A stretch of DNA of 8,128 nucleotides, taken from Pseudomonadota bacterium (lineage in GTDB: Bacteria > Bdellovibrionota_C > UBA2361 > OMIW01). Location of the stretch: NCBI GenBank assembly GCA_900299205.1, contig OMIW01000169.1, positions 1-8,128 of the forward strand. The letters are read 5' to 3'. Each line of letters starts with the position of its first letter. Position 1 is the stretch's first letter. The notes under the pieces were generated by a model. It did no database searches and was not told the DNA's origin. It was given only the letters and a program-made list of their open reading frames with translations. The position numbers and the translations under genes are program-made. Positions 1 to 5,230 of this stretch are shown here, piece by piece.

Positions 1-31
1 ATCATATGGCGGGGCGTGTAATAGTCGGTAC

Positions 32-78
32 ATCCAGGTTTTCGGCCTCAGTAGTAAACATCGTCACGAAAACCGGAT
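32..78. other. Bulged inverted repeat, probable RNA hairpin
   Basis: Positions 32-35 plus 37-44 (ATCC, then GGTTTTCG) are exactly complementary to 67-78 (CGAAAACC, then GGAT), with one unpaired A at 36. This gives 12 base pairs around a 22-base loop (45-66). There is no T-run after either arm, so a simple intrinsic terminator is unlikely in either direction. It lies 12 bases left of a second, larger foldable segment (90-178), and the two may belong to one RNA. The strand cannot be decided from this hairpin alone because all its pairs are Watson-Crick. Confidence 0.5.
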
Positions 79-89
79 TTCGAGGGAGA

Positions 90-178
90 TGTGTGCGCTT
101 GGAGCCGCCCTGAGAAACCCATCTGCGGGTTTCCCGGCACCAACTTTATTTAGTTGAGGGCGAGGTCAAGCGCGCGCG
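90..178 (+). ncRNA. Candidate structured RNA: closed three-way junction
   Basis: Four helices can form together. P1 pairs 91-101 with 167-177 (GTGTGCGCTTG with CAAGCGCGCGC; 9 Watson-Crick and 2 G-U pairs, with a further possible U-G at 90/178). P2 pairs 106-111 with 157-162 (CGCCCT/AGGGCG). P3 pairs 114-120 with 127-133 (GAAACCC/GGGTTTC, 6-base loop). P4 pairs 141-145 with 152-156 (CAACT/AGTTG). P1 and P2 are separated by a 4x4 internal loop, and P2, P3 and P4 meet in a three-way junction with P4 abutting P2. The G-U pairs in P1 would be A-C mismatches on the other strand, which favours + as the RNA strand. I do not recognise the family: the fold and junction sequences do not fit the TPP, purine, SAM, c-di-GMP, hammerhead or 6S patterns I compared by memory. 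It could be a cis leader of a gene, a small RNA, or a chance fold in GC-rich DNA. Confidence 0.4.
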
Positions 179-215
179 GAGGAGGGAACCCCGCCTACAA
201 AGCTTTAAGCCCTCT

Positions 216-244
216 ATTTTCCCCTGAAGACGCCACGGAGTCAA
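216..244 (-). promoter_or_regulatory. Candidate leftward promoter
   Basis: Read on the - strand, TTGACT (239-244, 5 of 6 to the sigma-70 -35 consensus) is followed after exactly 17 bases by GAAAAT (216-221, 4 of 6 to the -10). A transcript would start near 209 and run left through both foldable segments towards a gene outside the window. There is no supporting coding gene in view, so this is a sequence match only. Confidence 0.3.
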
Positions 245-250
245 AGGCGG

Positions 251-256
251 TAAAAT
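251..256 (+). promoter_or_regulatory. Candidate -10 element upstream of the FemAB-like gene
   Basis: TAAAAT matches TATAAT at 5 of 6 positions, but no good -35 is seen at 16-18 bases upstream. If used, the mRNA would start near 263 and have a leader of roughly 115 bases, containing the C-run tract and a small hairpin (AGGTT 341-345 with AACCT 351-355). The folded segment at 32-178 would then lie outside this mRNA. Confidence 0.25.
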
Positions 257-306
257 GGACTCATGGATACCGCGTGTCCACTTTCGACCGATGACAAAAA
301 ACTCCT

Positions 307-324
307 CCCTCCCCCCCGTTCCCC
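307..324 (-). repeat. C-run tract; G-quadruplex motif on the - strand
   Basis: The + strand has CCC (307-309), seven Cs (311-317) and CCCC (321-324). On the - strand this satisfies four G3 runs with loops of 1, 1 and 3 bases. It lies 56-73 bases before the start of the FemAB-like gene, on the template strand for that gene. The run of seven Cs is also a candidate length-variable homopolymer. Function is unproven. Confidence 0.4.
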
Positions 325-379
325 GTGCTACGGTCCCCTTAGGTTCACCAAACCTGCCTAGCTATTCGAAGGAGGCTCT

Positions 380-1666
380 ATGCGGGATGTTGGATTTATC
401 TCCACCGACGATCCGCGATGGGTCGATGCTCTTGACCGGATCTCTCACGATGTCTACCACCGCCCGGAGTATGTCCAACTTGCGGCGGCAACGGTAAGCG
501 GTCAAGCGAGTGCCTTCTTGTGGCGAGTAGGGGAGCGCTGGGCATTGGTTCCCCTTGTGGTGCGGGATCTTCCCGCTTCCGCCTCACACATCCTCGGGGA
601 TATTCCTTCCACCATTCGAGGATTTGGACCGAATCAACAGCCACGATGGTGCGATGGCGTGTCGCCGTATGGGTACGGAGGACCAATCTCAAACGCCCCC
701 GGCCATTGTGAGGAGGAGGTTTTTTACGACCTGATGAGGCACGCTCGATTCATGGGATTGGTCACCCTCTTCCTGCGAGCCCATCCTGTGCTCTCTTCGG
801 CGTTTCGTCCCTTTCAGGGAGATTGCTCGATTGCAATCGGGACGACCTACAGCATCTCTCTCAAGGAGGCCGAGCAAACTGTAAGCGGTGAATCAAACGA
901 AGAGAAACGAGAGGAATTGAGAACGACATCGCTCCTGAACCGGTATCGCTCCTCATATCGGCAAGAGATTCGGAAACTTCTCAGAGATTCATCAATCGAA
1001 TATTCGCTCAATGACTGGCGACATCTGCCTTCCTTCGCTTCGCTCTATCGTCAGAATATGGCGAATTTGGGGGCTGATCCTAGTTATTTTTTCAGTGACA
1101 CCTACTTTCGAGATTCTCACATGAGGTTGCCTAATCGGGTATTTCTTCTCTCTGCTACCCGCGAGGGACAATTTATCGGCGGGGTTATGCTATATGGATG
1201 TCGGCACAACGACCAGGATGCGCAGGGAGGGGGGATAGCGCAATACCATCTAACGGCCTACCAGGATGAATGGCGGGTGAAAGGTTTGCCGAAGGGCTTG
1301 GTGCACAAAGCTGCTCTGTGGGCGTCGCGTCAGGGGTACCAGAATTTTCACCTCGGCGGAGGCCTCGGGGGACAAAACGATTCGTTGGCGCATTTCAAGC
1401 AAGGTTTCCACCCCCATCCTCACCATTTTCGGGTGTACCGACTGGTGACCGACAACGACGGTTATCAGCGGATTGTCGACCGGTTGGCGCCTCAGGAGAG
1501 AGATTACTTCCCAATCTATCGGAATTCAGGAGGGCAGGCCGCGAGGGTAGGGGCAGGGGAGGCGCGCGAAGGGAAGGGGAGCCCTCCAGAGCAGGGCTCT
1601 GAAACGAAAGGGAAATGCCCAGGGAGAGAATCGAACTCTCACTCTGTTGCCAGAACTGGATTTTGA
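380..1666 (+). CDS. FemAB-like GNAT-fold acyl/aminoacyl transferase
   Basis: The 428-residue protein resembles the FemAB/GNAT acetyltransferase-6 group (PF13480-like), which transfers amino acids or acyl groups to peptidoglycan precursors or other envelope glycans; the substrate here is unknown. The N-terminal half carries SPYGYGGP (residues 95-102), a motif typical of these proteins. The C-terminal GNAT-like half shows an arginine-rich helix (YRSSYRQEIRKLL, 189-201), a VFLLSATREGQFIGGVML strand pair (254-271), and the family signature FHLGGG (323-328) followed by DSLAHFKQGF (334-343). No signal peptide or membrane segment is seen, fitting a cytoplasmic enzyme. The ATG has AAGGAGG at 369-375, four bases away, so the start is well supported. 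Core homology appears to end near residue 381. Residues 384-428 are Gly/Arg/Glu-rich, and the last 16 are read from the antisense of a tRNA gene, with the TGA inside its anticodon loop. A +1 frame stop (TAG, 1548-1550) would give a protein of about 390 residues. Confidence 0.8.
   Translation: MRDVGFISTDDPRWVDALDRISHDVYHRPEYVQLAAATVSGQASAFLWRVGERWALVPLVVRDLPASASHILGDIPSTIRGFGPNQQPRWCDGVSPYGYGGPISNAPGHCEEEVFYDLMRHARFMGLVTLFLRAHPVLSSAFRPFQGDCSIAIGTTYSISLKEAEQTVSGESNEEKREELRTTSLLNRYRSSYRQEIRKLLRDSSIEYSLNDWRHLPSFASLYRQNMANLGADPSYFFSDTYFRDSHMRLPNRVFLLSATREGQFIGGVMLYGCRHNDQDAQGGGIAQYHLTAYQDEWRVKGLPKGLVHKAALWASRQGYQNFHLGGGLGGQNDSLAHFKQGFHPHPHHFRVYRLVTDNDGYQRIVDRLAPQERDYFPIYRNSGGQAARVGAGEAREGKGSPPEQGSETKGKCPGRESNSHSVARTGF
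1579..1599 (-). terminator. Hairpin downstream of tRNA-Leu, weak terminator candidate
   Basis: GAGCCCT (1579-1585) pairs perfectly with AGGGCTC (1593-1599) around a 7-base loop. It lies 17 bases past the 3' end of the leftward tRNA. On the tRNA strand it is followed by C-rich, G-poor sequence rather than a T-run, so it is not a standard intrinsic terminator. It may instead block exonuclease or assist Rho-dependent release. It also lies within the suspicious tail of the convergent FemAB-like ORF, which suggests this stretch is really intergenic. Confidence 0.3.
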
Positions 1667-1699
1667 GTCCAGCGCGTCTACCAGTTCCGCCACCTGGGC
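1616..1699 (-). tRNA. tRNA-Leu, anticodon CAA
   Basis: The reverse complement folds as a complete class II tRNA of 84 nt. The acceptor stem is GCCCAGG/CCTGGGC with discriminator A. The D-arm holds GGTAGAC. The anticodon stem CTGGA/TCCAG flanks the loop CTCAAAA, giving anticodon CAA (reads UUG). A long variable arm, TCTG/CAGA with a GCAA loop, is typical of tRNA-Leu. The T-arm is GAGAG-TTCGATT-CTCTC. No CCA is encoded: the bases after the discriminator are TTT, so CCA must be added post-transcriptionally. A well-spaced promoter lies just upstream (1741-1769). The gene is antisense to, and overlaps by 51 bases, the 3' end of the FemAB-like ORF. The frame that translates through the tRNA on its own strand is a common spurious ORF, not a gene. 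Confidence 0.97.
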
Positions 1700-1740
1700 A
1701 TAGAAAGCCACCGAAACGAGCGAGTCTTCGGCATGGCGGC

Positions 1741-1769
1741 ATGGTACTCAGCGGCTCTCTCGTTGACAA
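1741..1769 (-). promoter_or_regulatory. Probable sigma-70-type promoter of tRNA-Leu
   Basis: On the - strand TTGTCA (1764-1769, 5 of 6 to the -35) is followed after exactly 17 bases by TACCAT (1741-1746, 4 of 6 to the -10). Transcription would start near 1734, leaving a leader of about 35 bases before the mature 5' end at 1699, to be removed by RNase P. Position, orientation and spacing all fit the tRNA. Confidence 0.6.
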
Positions 1770-1798
1770 GGGCTCAGCATAAAAAAGATGCTATGCCC
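1770..1798. repeat. Interrupted inverted repeat between plsC-like gene and tRNA promoter
   Basis: GGGC (1770-1773) and GCCC (1795-1798) flank AGCAT/ATGCT arms, with a 2x2 mismatch between the two helices and an A-rich (T-rich on -) 7-base loop. It lies just past the plsC-like stop and directly beside the tRNA -35 element. It could stabilise the plsC 3' end or terminate weakly, but the T-run is in the loop rather than after the stem, so a canonical terminator is not supported. Confidence 0.3.
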
Positions 1799-1823
1799 GA
1801 TGGACGCGAAGGGACAAGTGTCC

Positions 1824-2675
1824 TCAATGAGTTGATATTCCAATGACGGGATCACCAACCTCCTCATTTGCCACTTGATTTCCCGTCGAGTCCTCTTGCT
1901 CGAGCTCCTGAACAGCCCGCTCATCGCGCACCAGCGGGGCGATTTGCGCCTCACACATTGCCACGAGCCCTTGCGGCTCAATCGAACCTGCCTCGATCGG
2001 TGGCAGTATAGTAATCCGAACCGTCTGCCGCGCCTCAAACGGCCACAGCGCACGCCGGACGATAAACCAGGAACCATGAATCGCTACAGGACACACCAAT
2101 GCATGAGGAACCTGTTTGAGGAAGGTTGCGGCGCCAATCGGCTTGAACGGCTTCATTACCCCGCTTTTCGCCCGGGTGCCCTCTGGAAATATACAGGCTG
2201 TCCCATTCGCTTCGCCCACCGATTGGGAGAAAGCCCGAATCTCGTGAATCGCTTGTCTCCGATCTGAGCGATTGATAAGCGCCGCCTGAGAGAGACGCAA
2301 CCCAATCGAGACCGAGGGCACTCCTCGAGCGAGCTCCTTTTTTGCGATGAAGCGGGTCTGTCGCGGCCAAAAGGTGGTTATTAAGAGAGGGATATCGAAC
2401 ATGCTCTGATGATTTGCGATGACAAGCACCGGACGCTCAGAGTGGGGAATATTCTCGGCTCCCGACACAATAATCGTGGTCCTGCCGCATATTCGAAGAT
2501 TCCACACGAGCGCGCGGTTCATCACGATAAAAATTCGCCAAAACAACTCGCGAGATATCACCCCTGCAAGAGCAAGAAGTGGGTGAAAGACCAACAGAAT
2601 TGCTAAAAATACCAGGTCAAAGAGAATCGAATATAACCAAACCATAGCATTCATTGTGAAGAGTCGATGGAGCAT
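1824..2675 (-). CDS. 1-acyl-sn-glycerol-3-phosphate acyltransferase (PlsC-like)
   Basis: PlsC/LPLAT family enzyme that would acylate lysophosphatidic acid to phosphatidic acid at the inner membrane. Using the ATG at 2675, the product is 283 residues. The HX4D catalytic motif is HQSMFD (H89, D94), inside ANHQSMFDIP. The phosphate-binding block FPEGTR lies at 163-168, and the CPVAIHGS strand (195-202) matches the block IV region. A hydrophobic segment at about residues 11-38 (MVWLYSILFDLVFLAILLVF...) is the membrane anchor. After about residue 250 the tail is acidic. Start choice is uncertain: a GTG at 2705 has no ribosome-binding site, the ATG at 2675 has a weak CAGG, and the ATG at 2654 places the anchor closest to the N-terminus. 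It is divergent from the DUF3108 gene. The family also includes acyltransferases for ornithine lipids and lysophospholipids, so substrate specificity is not settled. Confidence 0.88.
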   Translation of the reverse strand: MLHRLFTMNAMVWLYSILFDLVFLAILLVFHPLLALAGVISRELFWRIFIVMNRALVWNLRICGRTTIIVSGAENIPHSERPVLVIANHQSMFDIPLLITTFWPRQTRFIAKKELARGVPSVSIGLRLSQAALINRSDRRQAIHEIRAFSQSVGEANGTACIFPEGTRAKSGVMKPFKPIGAATFLKQVPHALVCPVAIHGSWFIVRRALWPFEARQTVRITILPPIEAGSIEPQGLVAMCEAQIAPLVRDERAVQELEQEDSTGNQVANEEVGDPVIGISTH

Positions 2676-2790
2676 AGACCTGAGGAGCACAGTCCTGGAG
2701 AGCACAATAGGTGCGGCTCCGCGGTAAAAGCCCGAATTATCAGGGTATCCAGACGTTTATCACGGCGGGGTGGCGTAACCATTCAAACGC

Positions 2791-2798
2791 AGTATACT
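2791..2798. promoter_or_regulatory. Palindromic -10 element between divergent genes
   Basis: AGTATACT is a perfect palindrome and presents TATACT (5 of 6 to TATAAT) on both strands. Rightward (2793-2798) it would start transcription near 2805, but the -35 at 17 bases is poor (GTGGCG, 3 of 6). Leftward (2791-2796) it has TTCACT (4 of 6, at 2815-2820) at 18 bases and would feed the plsC-like gene with a leader of about 110 bases. Symmetric -10 sequences are known in bacteria to drive divergent transcription. Confidence 0.4.
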
Positions 2799-2806
2799 AG
2801 GTCATT

Positions 2807-2884
2807 ATGGGCGAAGTGAAAAGAGGAGGGTCCGGCAACCGTGGTGTTCCAGGCGGTGCACGCCCTCTCAATATCCGGCAATAA
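2807..2884 (+). CDS. Possible 25-residue leader ORF, perhaps leaderless
   Basis: An ATG at 2807 opens 25 codons ending in TAA (2882-2884). The peptide begins MGEVKRGG and is Gly/Arg-rich. The predicted start of transcription from the palindromic -10 element (about 2805) nearly coincides with the ATG, so it would be translated from a leaderless mRNA. It stops six bases before the first possible GTG of the DUF3108 gene, and 17 before the better one. I recognise no homology, and short ORFs like this arise easily by chance. No Shine-Dalgarno site precedes it. Confidence 0.2.
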   Translation: MGEVKRGGSGNRGVPGGARPLNIRQ

Positions 2885-2901
2885 CTCTGGTGAGGTTCGT
2901 C

Positions 2902-3885
2902 GTGTTTTGTTTTTTGGTGGCCCCACTTTCAAAGCAAGTCCGCCTGCATAAGGGAGCGCGTCTACGTACTCCCGTCCGCAGGCTCTGCCTCGTTTTTATG
3001 CTCTCGCTGATGTTCTCACCACTCGCATCCGCTGAATCGGTAGATGCAGATGGATTTATCGCCGGTCAGTGGGAAGAACTTGTATCCGTGCCCCTTTCGA
3101 CTCCGCGGTACGTTCCGTCCTTCGATAATTTTGACCTTCAGGAGGGAACCTATACCTACGTGATAAGTTGGCAAGGTATCCCCGCAGCAGAGGCTTCAGT
3201 ATCAGTATCAGCTCAGGGACCAGCTGGAGTTGGCTCCCAGATTCTGGTCGTCAATACCGCAGAAACGTTCCGACCGATTGATCTTCTCTATAAGCTTCGA
3301 TTCCGGGCAGAGACCCTCATGAATCGAGCGACCTTCGTTCCTGACATCTACAGCGTCCAGCAGAAGGAAAATTCTCGCGTAAAGGATCTCCGGGTAAATT
3401 TCTCTGAGGACGGGCAGATAAGCGCAGTTCGGGTTCAACACGACAAGAGGGAGATGAAACGGGTACGGTTCGTTTCGCAGAACGATACCCTCGATCCCGT
3501 TTCCGCTGCCTTCCTCGCACGTAGCCAGCCGTGGAGGGTTGGCGAAGTTCGTAGCTTTGATGTATTCAATGGTAAGAGCCGTTACGTTATCCATCTCACG
3601 GCGATGGAACGTACCTCGGTCGAGGCGGGAGGAAGAGCCCGGGCCGCAATCATGATCGTTCCCAAAGTCCAAAACCTCGTCAACCCCAACCAATCGAAAA
3701 AACTTCGCGAGGCCCGAATCTATCTGTCGGATGATCGAGCCCGGGAGATACTGCTGATCGAGAGTGAAGTTTTCATCGGCACAGTGAAAACACGGCTCAA
3801 GAGCTTTACTCCTCTGGTACGACCTGAACTGCGTGAGGTTCAGGTAATCGCGCAGACCAAGGAACTTGACAAGTCAGCACTCTAG
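2902..3885 (+). CDS. Exported DUF3108-domain protein
   Basis: The mature protein resembles DUF3108 (PF11306-like), a beta-rich periplasmic family with no established activity. Support is the opening block EGTYTYVISWQGIPAAEASVSV, shortly followed by a LLYKLRFRAETLMNR block and a Lys/Arg-rich EKxxRVKDLRVNF-type strand; overall length (327 residues) fits. The N-terminus has basic residues, then the hydrophobic stretch RLCLVFMLSLMFSPLASA with a good signal peptidase I site (ASA before ES, about 44 residues from this start). The n-region is unusually long, about 26 residues. I chose GTG 2902 because GTGAGG (2890-2895) precedes it by six bases; GTG 2890 is also possible but lacks a ribosome-binding site. 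It diverges from the plsC-like gene and is separated from galE by 265 bases, so co-transcription with galE is uncertain. Confidence 0.75.
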   Translation: MFCFLVAPLSKQVRLHKGARLRTPVRRLCLVFMLSLMFSPLASAESVDADGFIAGQWEELVSVPLSTPRYVPSFDNFDLQEGTYTYVISWQGIPAAEASVSVSAQGPAGVGSQILVVNTAETFRPIDLLYKLRFRAETLMNRATFVPDIYSVQQKENSRVKDLRVNFSEDGQISAVRVQHDKREMKRVRFVSQNDTLDPVSAAFLARSQPWRVGEVRSFDVFNGKSRYVIHLTAMERTSVEAGGRARAAIMIVPKVQNLVNPNQSKKLREARIYLSDDRAREILLIESEVFIGTVKTRLKSFTPLVRPELREVQVIAQTKELDKSAL

Positions 3886-3894
3886 CTCTCAAAT

Positions 3895-3976
3895 AATCGA
3901 AATCGTCACGTCCGAGCCCTTCACCTGCAGAGGTGGGGAGCCTTTTGGACCCGCACCCAGTTCATCAATTTCGATT
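3895..3976. repeat. Nested inverted repeats in the DUF3108-galE gap
   Basis: An outer 9-bp pairing joins 3895-3903 (AATCGAAAT) to 3968-3976. Inside it, GTCC (3910-3913) pairs with GGAC (3947-3950), CCC (3917-3919) with GGG (3936-3938), and CACCT (3922-3926) with AGGTG (3931-3935) around a GCAG loop. The inner stem is followed on + by AGCCTTTT, a weak intrinsic-terminator-like tail, 61 bases after the DUF3108 stop. The outer arm starts 10 bases after that stop. It could be a 3' end structure of the DUF3108 mRNA or part of a galE leader. The rest of the gap (3977-4150) shows no clear promoter. Confidence 0.35.
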
Positions 3977-4150
3977 CTACTTCGCGGGTTAAGGTCCCAC
4001 CCTGTCGCCCCCCGTTCTTATCAGGCACGCGGTGACCTCGTCGAGCTGGCTCATGCTGGCTCTTATGAGAATAGGTGTATTCATCTAAATTCGGCGTCGA
4101 TAGCAAAAGAGACAGAACGAGTGACCGATCTCAACGAAAGGGAATTAACG

Positions 4151-5164
4151 ATGAAGATAAACAGAGGTCGAATACTTATTACCGGCGGGGCGGGCTACAT
4201 CGGTAGCCATACGGCGCTCCAATTCAAAGAGCTGGGATGGGAGGTTGCGATTGTTGATAACTTCTCAAGGGGAAATCGCGATATCGTTGCCCGTCTCGCG
4301 CTTCCTGTTTTTGAGGAAAACATAGGGGACTCCGCAGCGATGGAGCGCTGCTTGCGCGAATTCCGACCTGATGCGGTGATGCATTTTTCCGCATTTGCCT
4401 ATGTTGGCGAATCCGTAACCGAACCCCGTCAGTATTATGAGAACAATGTCGAGTTCACCGTGAACCTCCTTAACACGATGCTTAACAACGATGTCGGTGC
4501 ATTCATCTTTTCATCCACCTGCGCCACTTACGGAGTGCCCGCATCAACACCAATCACCGAGAAAACCCCGCAGCATCCGATAAATCCCTACGGTCGCTCT
4601 AAGATGTTCATTGAGCGGATCCTTGAGGATTACGATGCCGCATACGGACTCCGCTCGATCGTCTTTCGATACTTTAACGCAGCGGGGGCTCACTCCTCTG
4701 GGCTCATCGGAGAGCGACATGCTCCCGAAACACACCTCATTCCCGTAGCGATCCATGCCGCGGTGGAAAAAAAGGCGATGGCGATTTTCGGCGATGATTA
4801 TCCCACACCCGATGGTACCTGCGTGCGGGACTACATTCACGTCGCTGATATCGCTGATGCCCATGCACGAGGTGCCTCAGCACTTCTCTCCGGTAGCAAC
4901 AGTGATGTATTCAACATCGGCAACGGCTCGGGCTATTCCGTTCGCGAGGTCATTCGAGAGGTCGAAGAGGTGACCGGGCTCACCGTACCATTCCAAACGC
5001 ATCCCCGTCGCGCAGGCGATCCACCCGCCCTCGTTGCGTCATCGCAAAAACTTCGGGAACAACTCGGGTGGCAGCCCCGCTATCCTTCGCTCAGATCGAT
5101 GGTCGAGTCGGCGTGGGCATGGTATCAAATAGATCGGGAAAACCAGGGGCATGGTTTCAATTAG
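4151..5164 (+). CDS. galE: UDP-glucose 4-epimerase
   Basis: Extended short-chain dehydrogenase of 337 residues, the usual GalE length, interconverting UDP-glucose and UDP-galactose in the cytoplasm to supply envelope polysaccharide precursors. The NAD-binding motif GGAGYIGS is at 12-19, with VDNFSRG (35-41) following strand 2. The catalytic triad region is SST (121-123) and YGRSK (Y147, K151). FRYFNAAGA (172-180), IFGDDYPTPDGTCVRDYIHVAD (212-233) and RRAGDPPA (286-293) are GalE signatures, all in the expected order. I chose ATG 4151, which directly precedes the Rossmann fold and has GAAAGGG (4136-4142) eight bases upstream. The frame is open back to 3866, overlapping the preceding gene, but that extension has no GalE similarity. 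Position L294 aligns with the Tyr299 gate of E. coli GalE, so N-acetylated substrates cannot be excluded. It converges on the flippase-like gene with a 66-base gap and no obvious terminator. Confidence 0.95.
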   Translation: MKINRGRILITGGAGYIGSHTALQFKELGWEVAIVDNFSRGNRDIVARLALPVFEENIGDSAAMERCLREFRPDAVMHFSAFAYVGESVTEPRQYYENNVEFTVNLLNTMLNNDVGAFIFSSTCATYGVPASTPITEKTPQHPINPYGRSKMFIERILEDYDAAYGLRSIVFRYFNAAGAHSSGLIGERHAPETHLIPVAIHAAVEKKAMAIFGDDYPTPDGTCVRDYIHVADIADAHARGASALLSGSNSDVFNIGNGSGYSVREVIREVEEVTGLTVPFQTHPRRAGDPPALVASSQKLREQLGWQPRYPSLRSMVESAWAWYQIDRENQGHGFN

Positions 5165-5230
5165 TTAGACCCTAAAAAATCGATAATGTTTTGTAAGGAC
5201 CCCTGTTCTGTGAAGGCCTACCAACCAGAC

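Noticed and set aside
78-178. 6S RNA or another named riboswitch class
   Set aside because: A stretch resembling parts of 6S (AGATGTGTGCG, then CCCTGAG) occurs, but the long closing stem and right-hand bubble strand are missing, and a three-way junction is not 6S-like. TPP, purine, SAM and c-di-GMP signatures were not found by eye.
255-497. 80-residue + ORF overlapping the FemAB-like start
   Set aside because: It has no ribosome-binding site, reads through the C-run tract, and overlaps the well-supported start at 380 in a different frame.
1616-1699. tRNA-Leu as an integration (att) site
   Set aside because: No second copy of the tRNA 3' end, no integrase and no foreign-looking gene block is present in the window.
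1526-1769. Two - strand ORFs covering the tRNA (one with AELVDALDSKSSSG)
   Set aside because: They are translations of the tRNA-Leu gene and its flanks, a well-known kind of spurious ORF. The cloverleaf is complete, so the RNA is the real product.
3208-3693. 161-residue - strand ORF inside the DUF3108 gene, and similar shadows in the other genes
   Set aside because: These are antisense frames with no recognisable motifs, no ribosome-binding sites and full overlap with well-supported genes.
3866-4150. N-terminal extension of GalE by 95 residues
   Set aside because: The extension overlaps the DUF3108 stop, shows no GalE similarity and contains inverted repeats. ATG 4151 has a ribosome-binding site and starts at the Rossmann fold.
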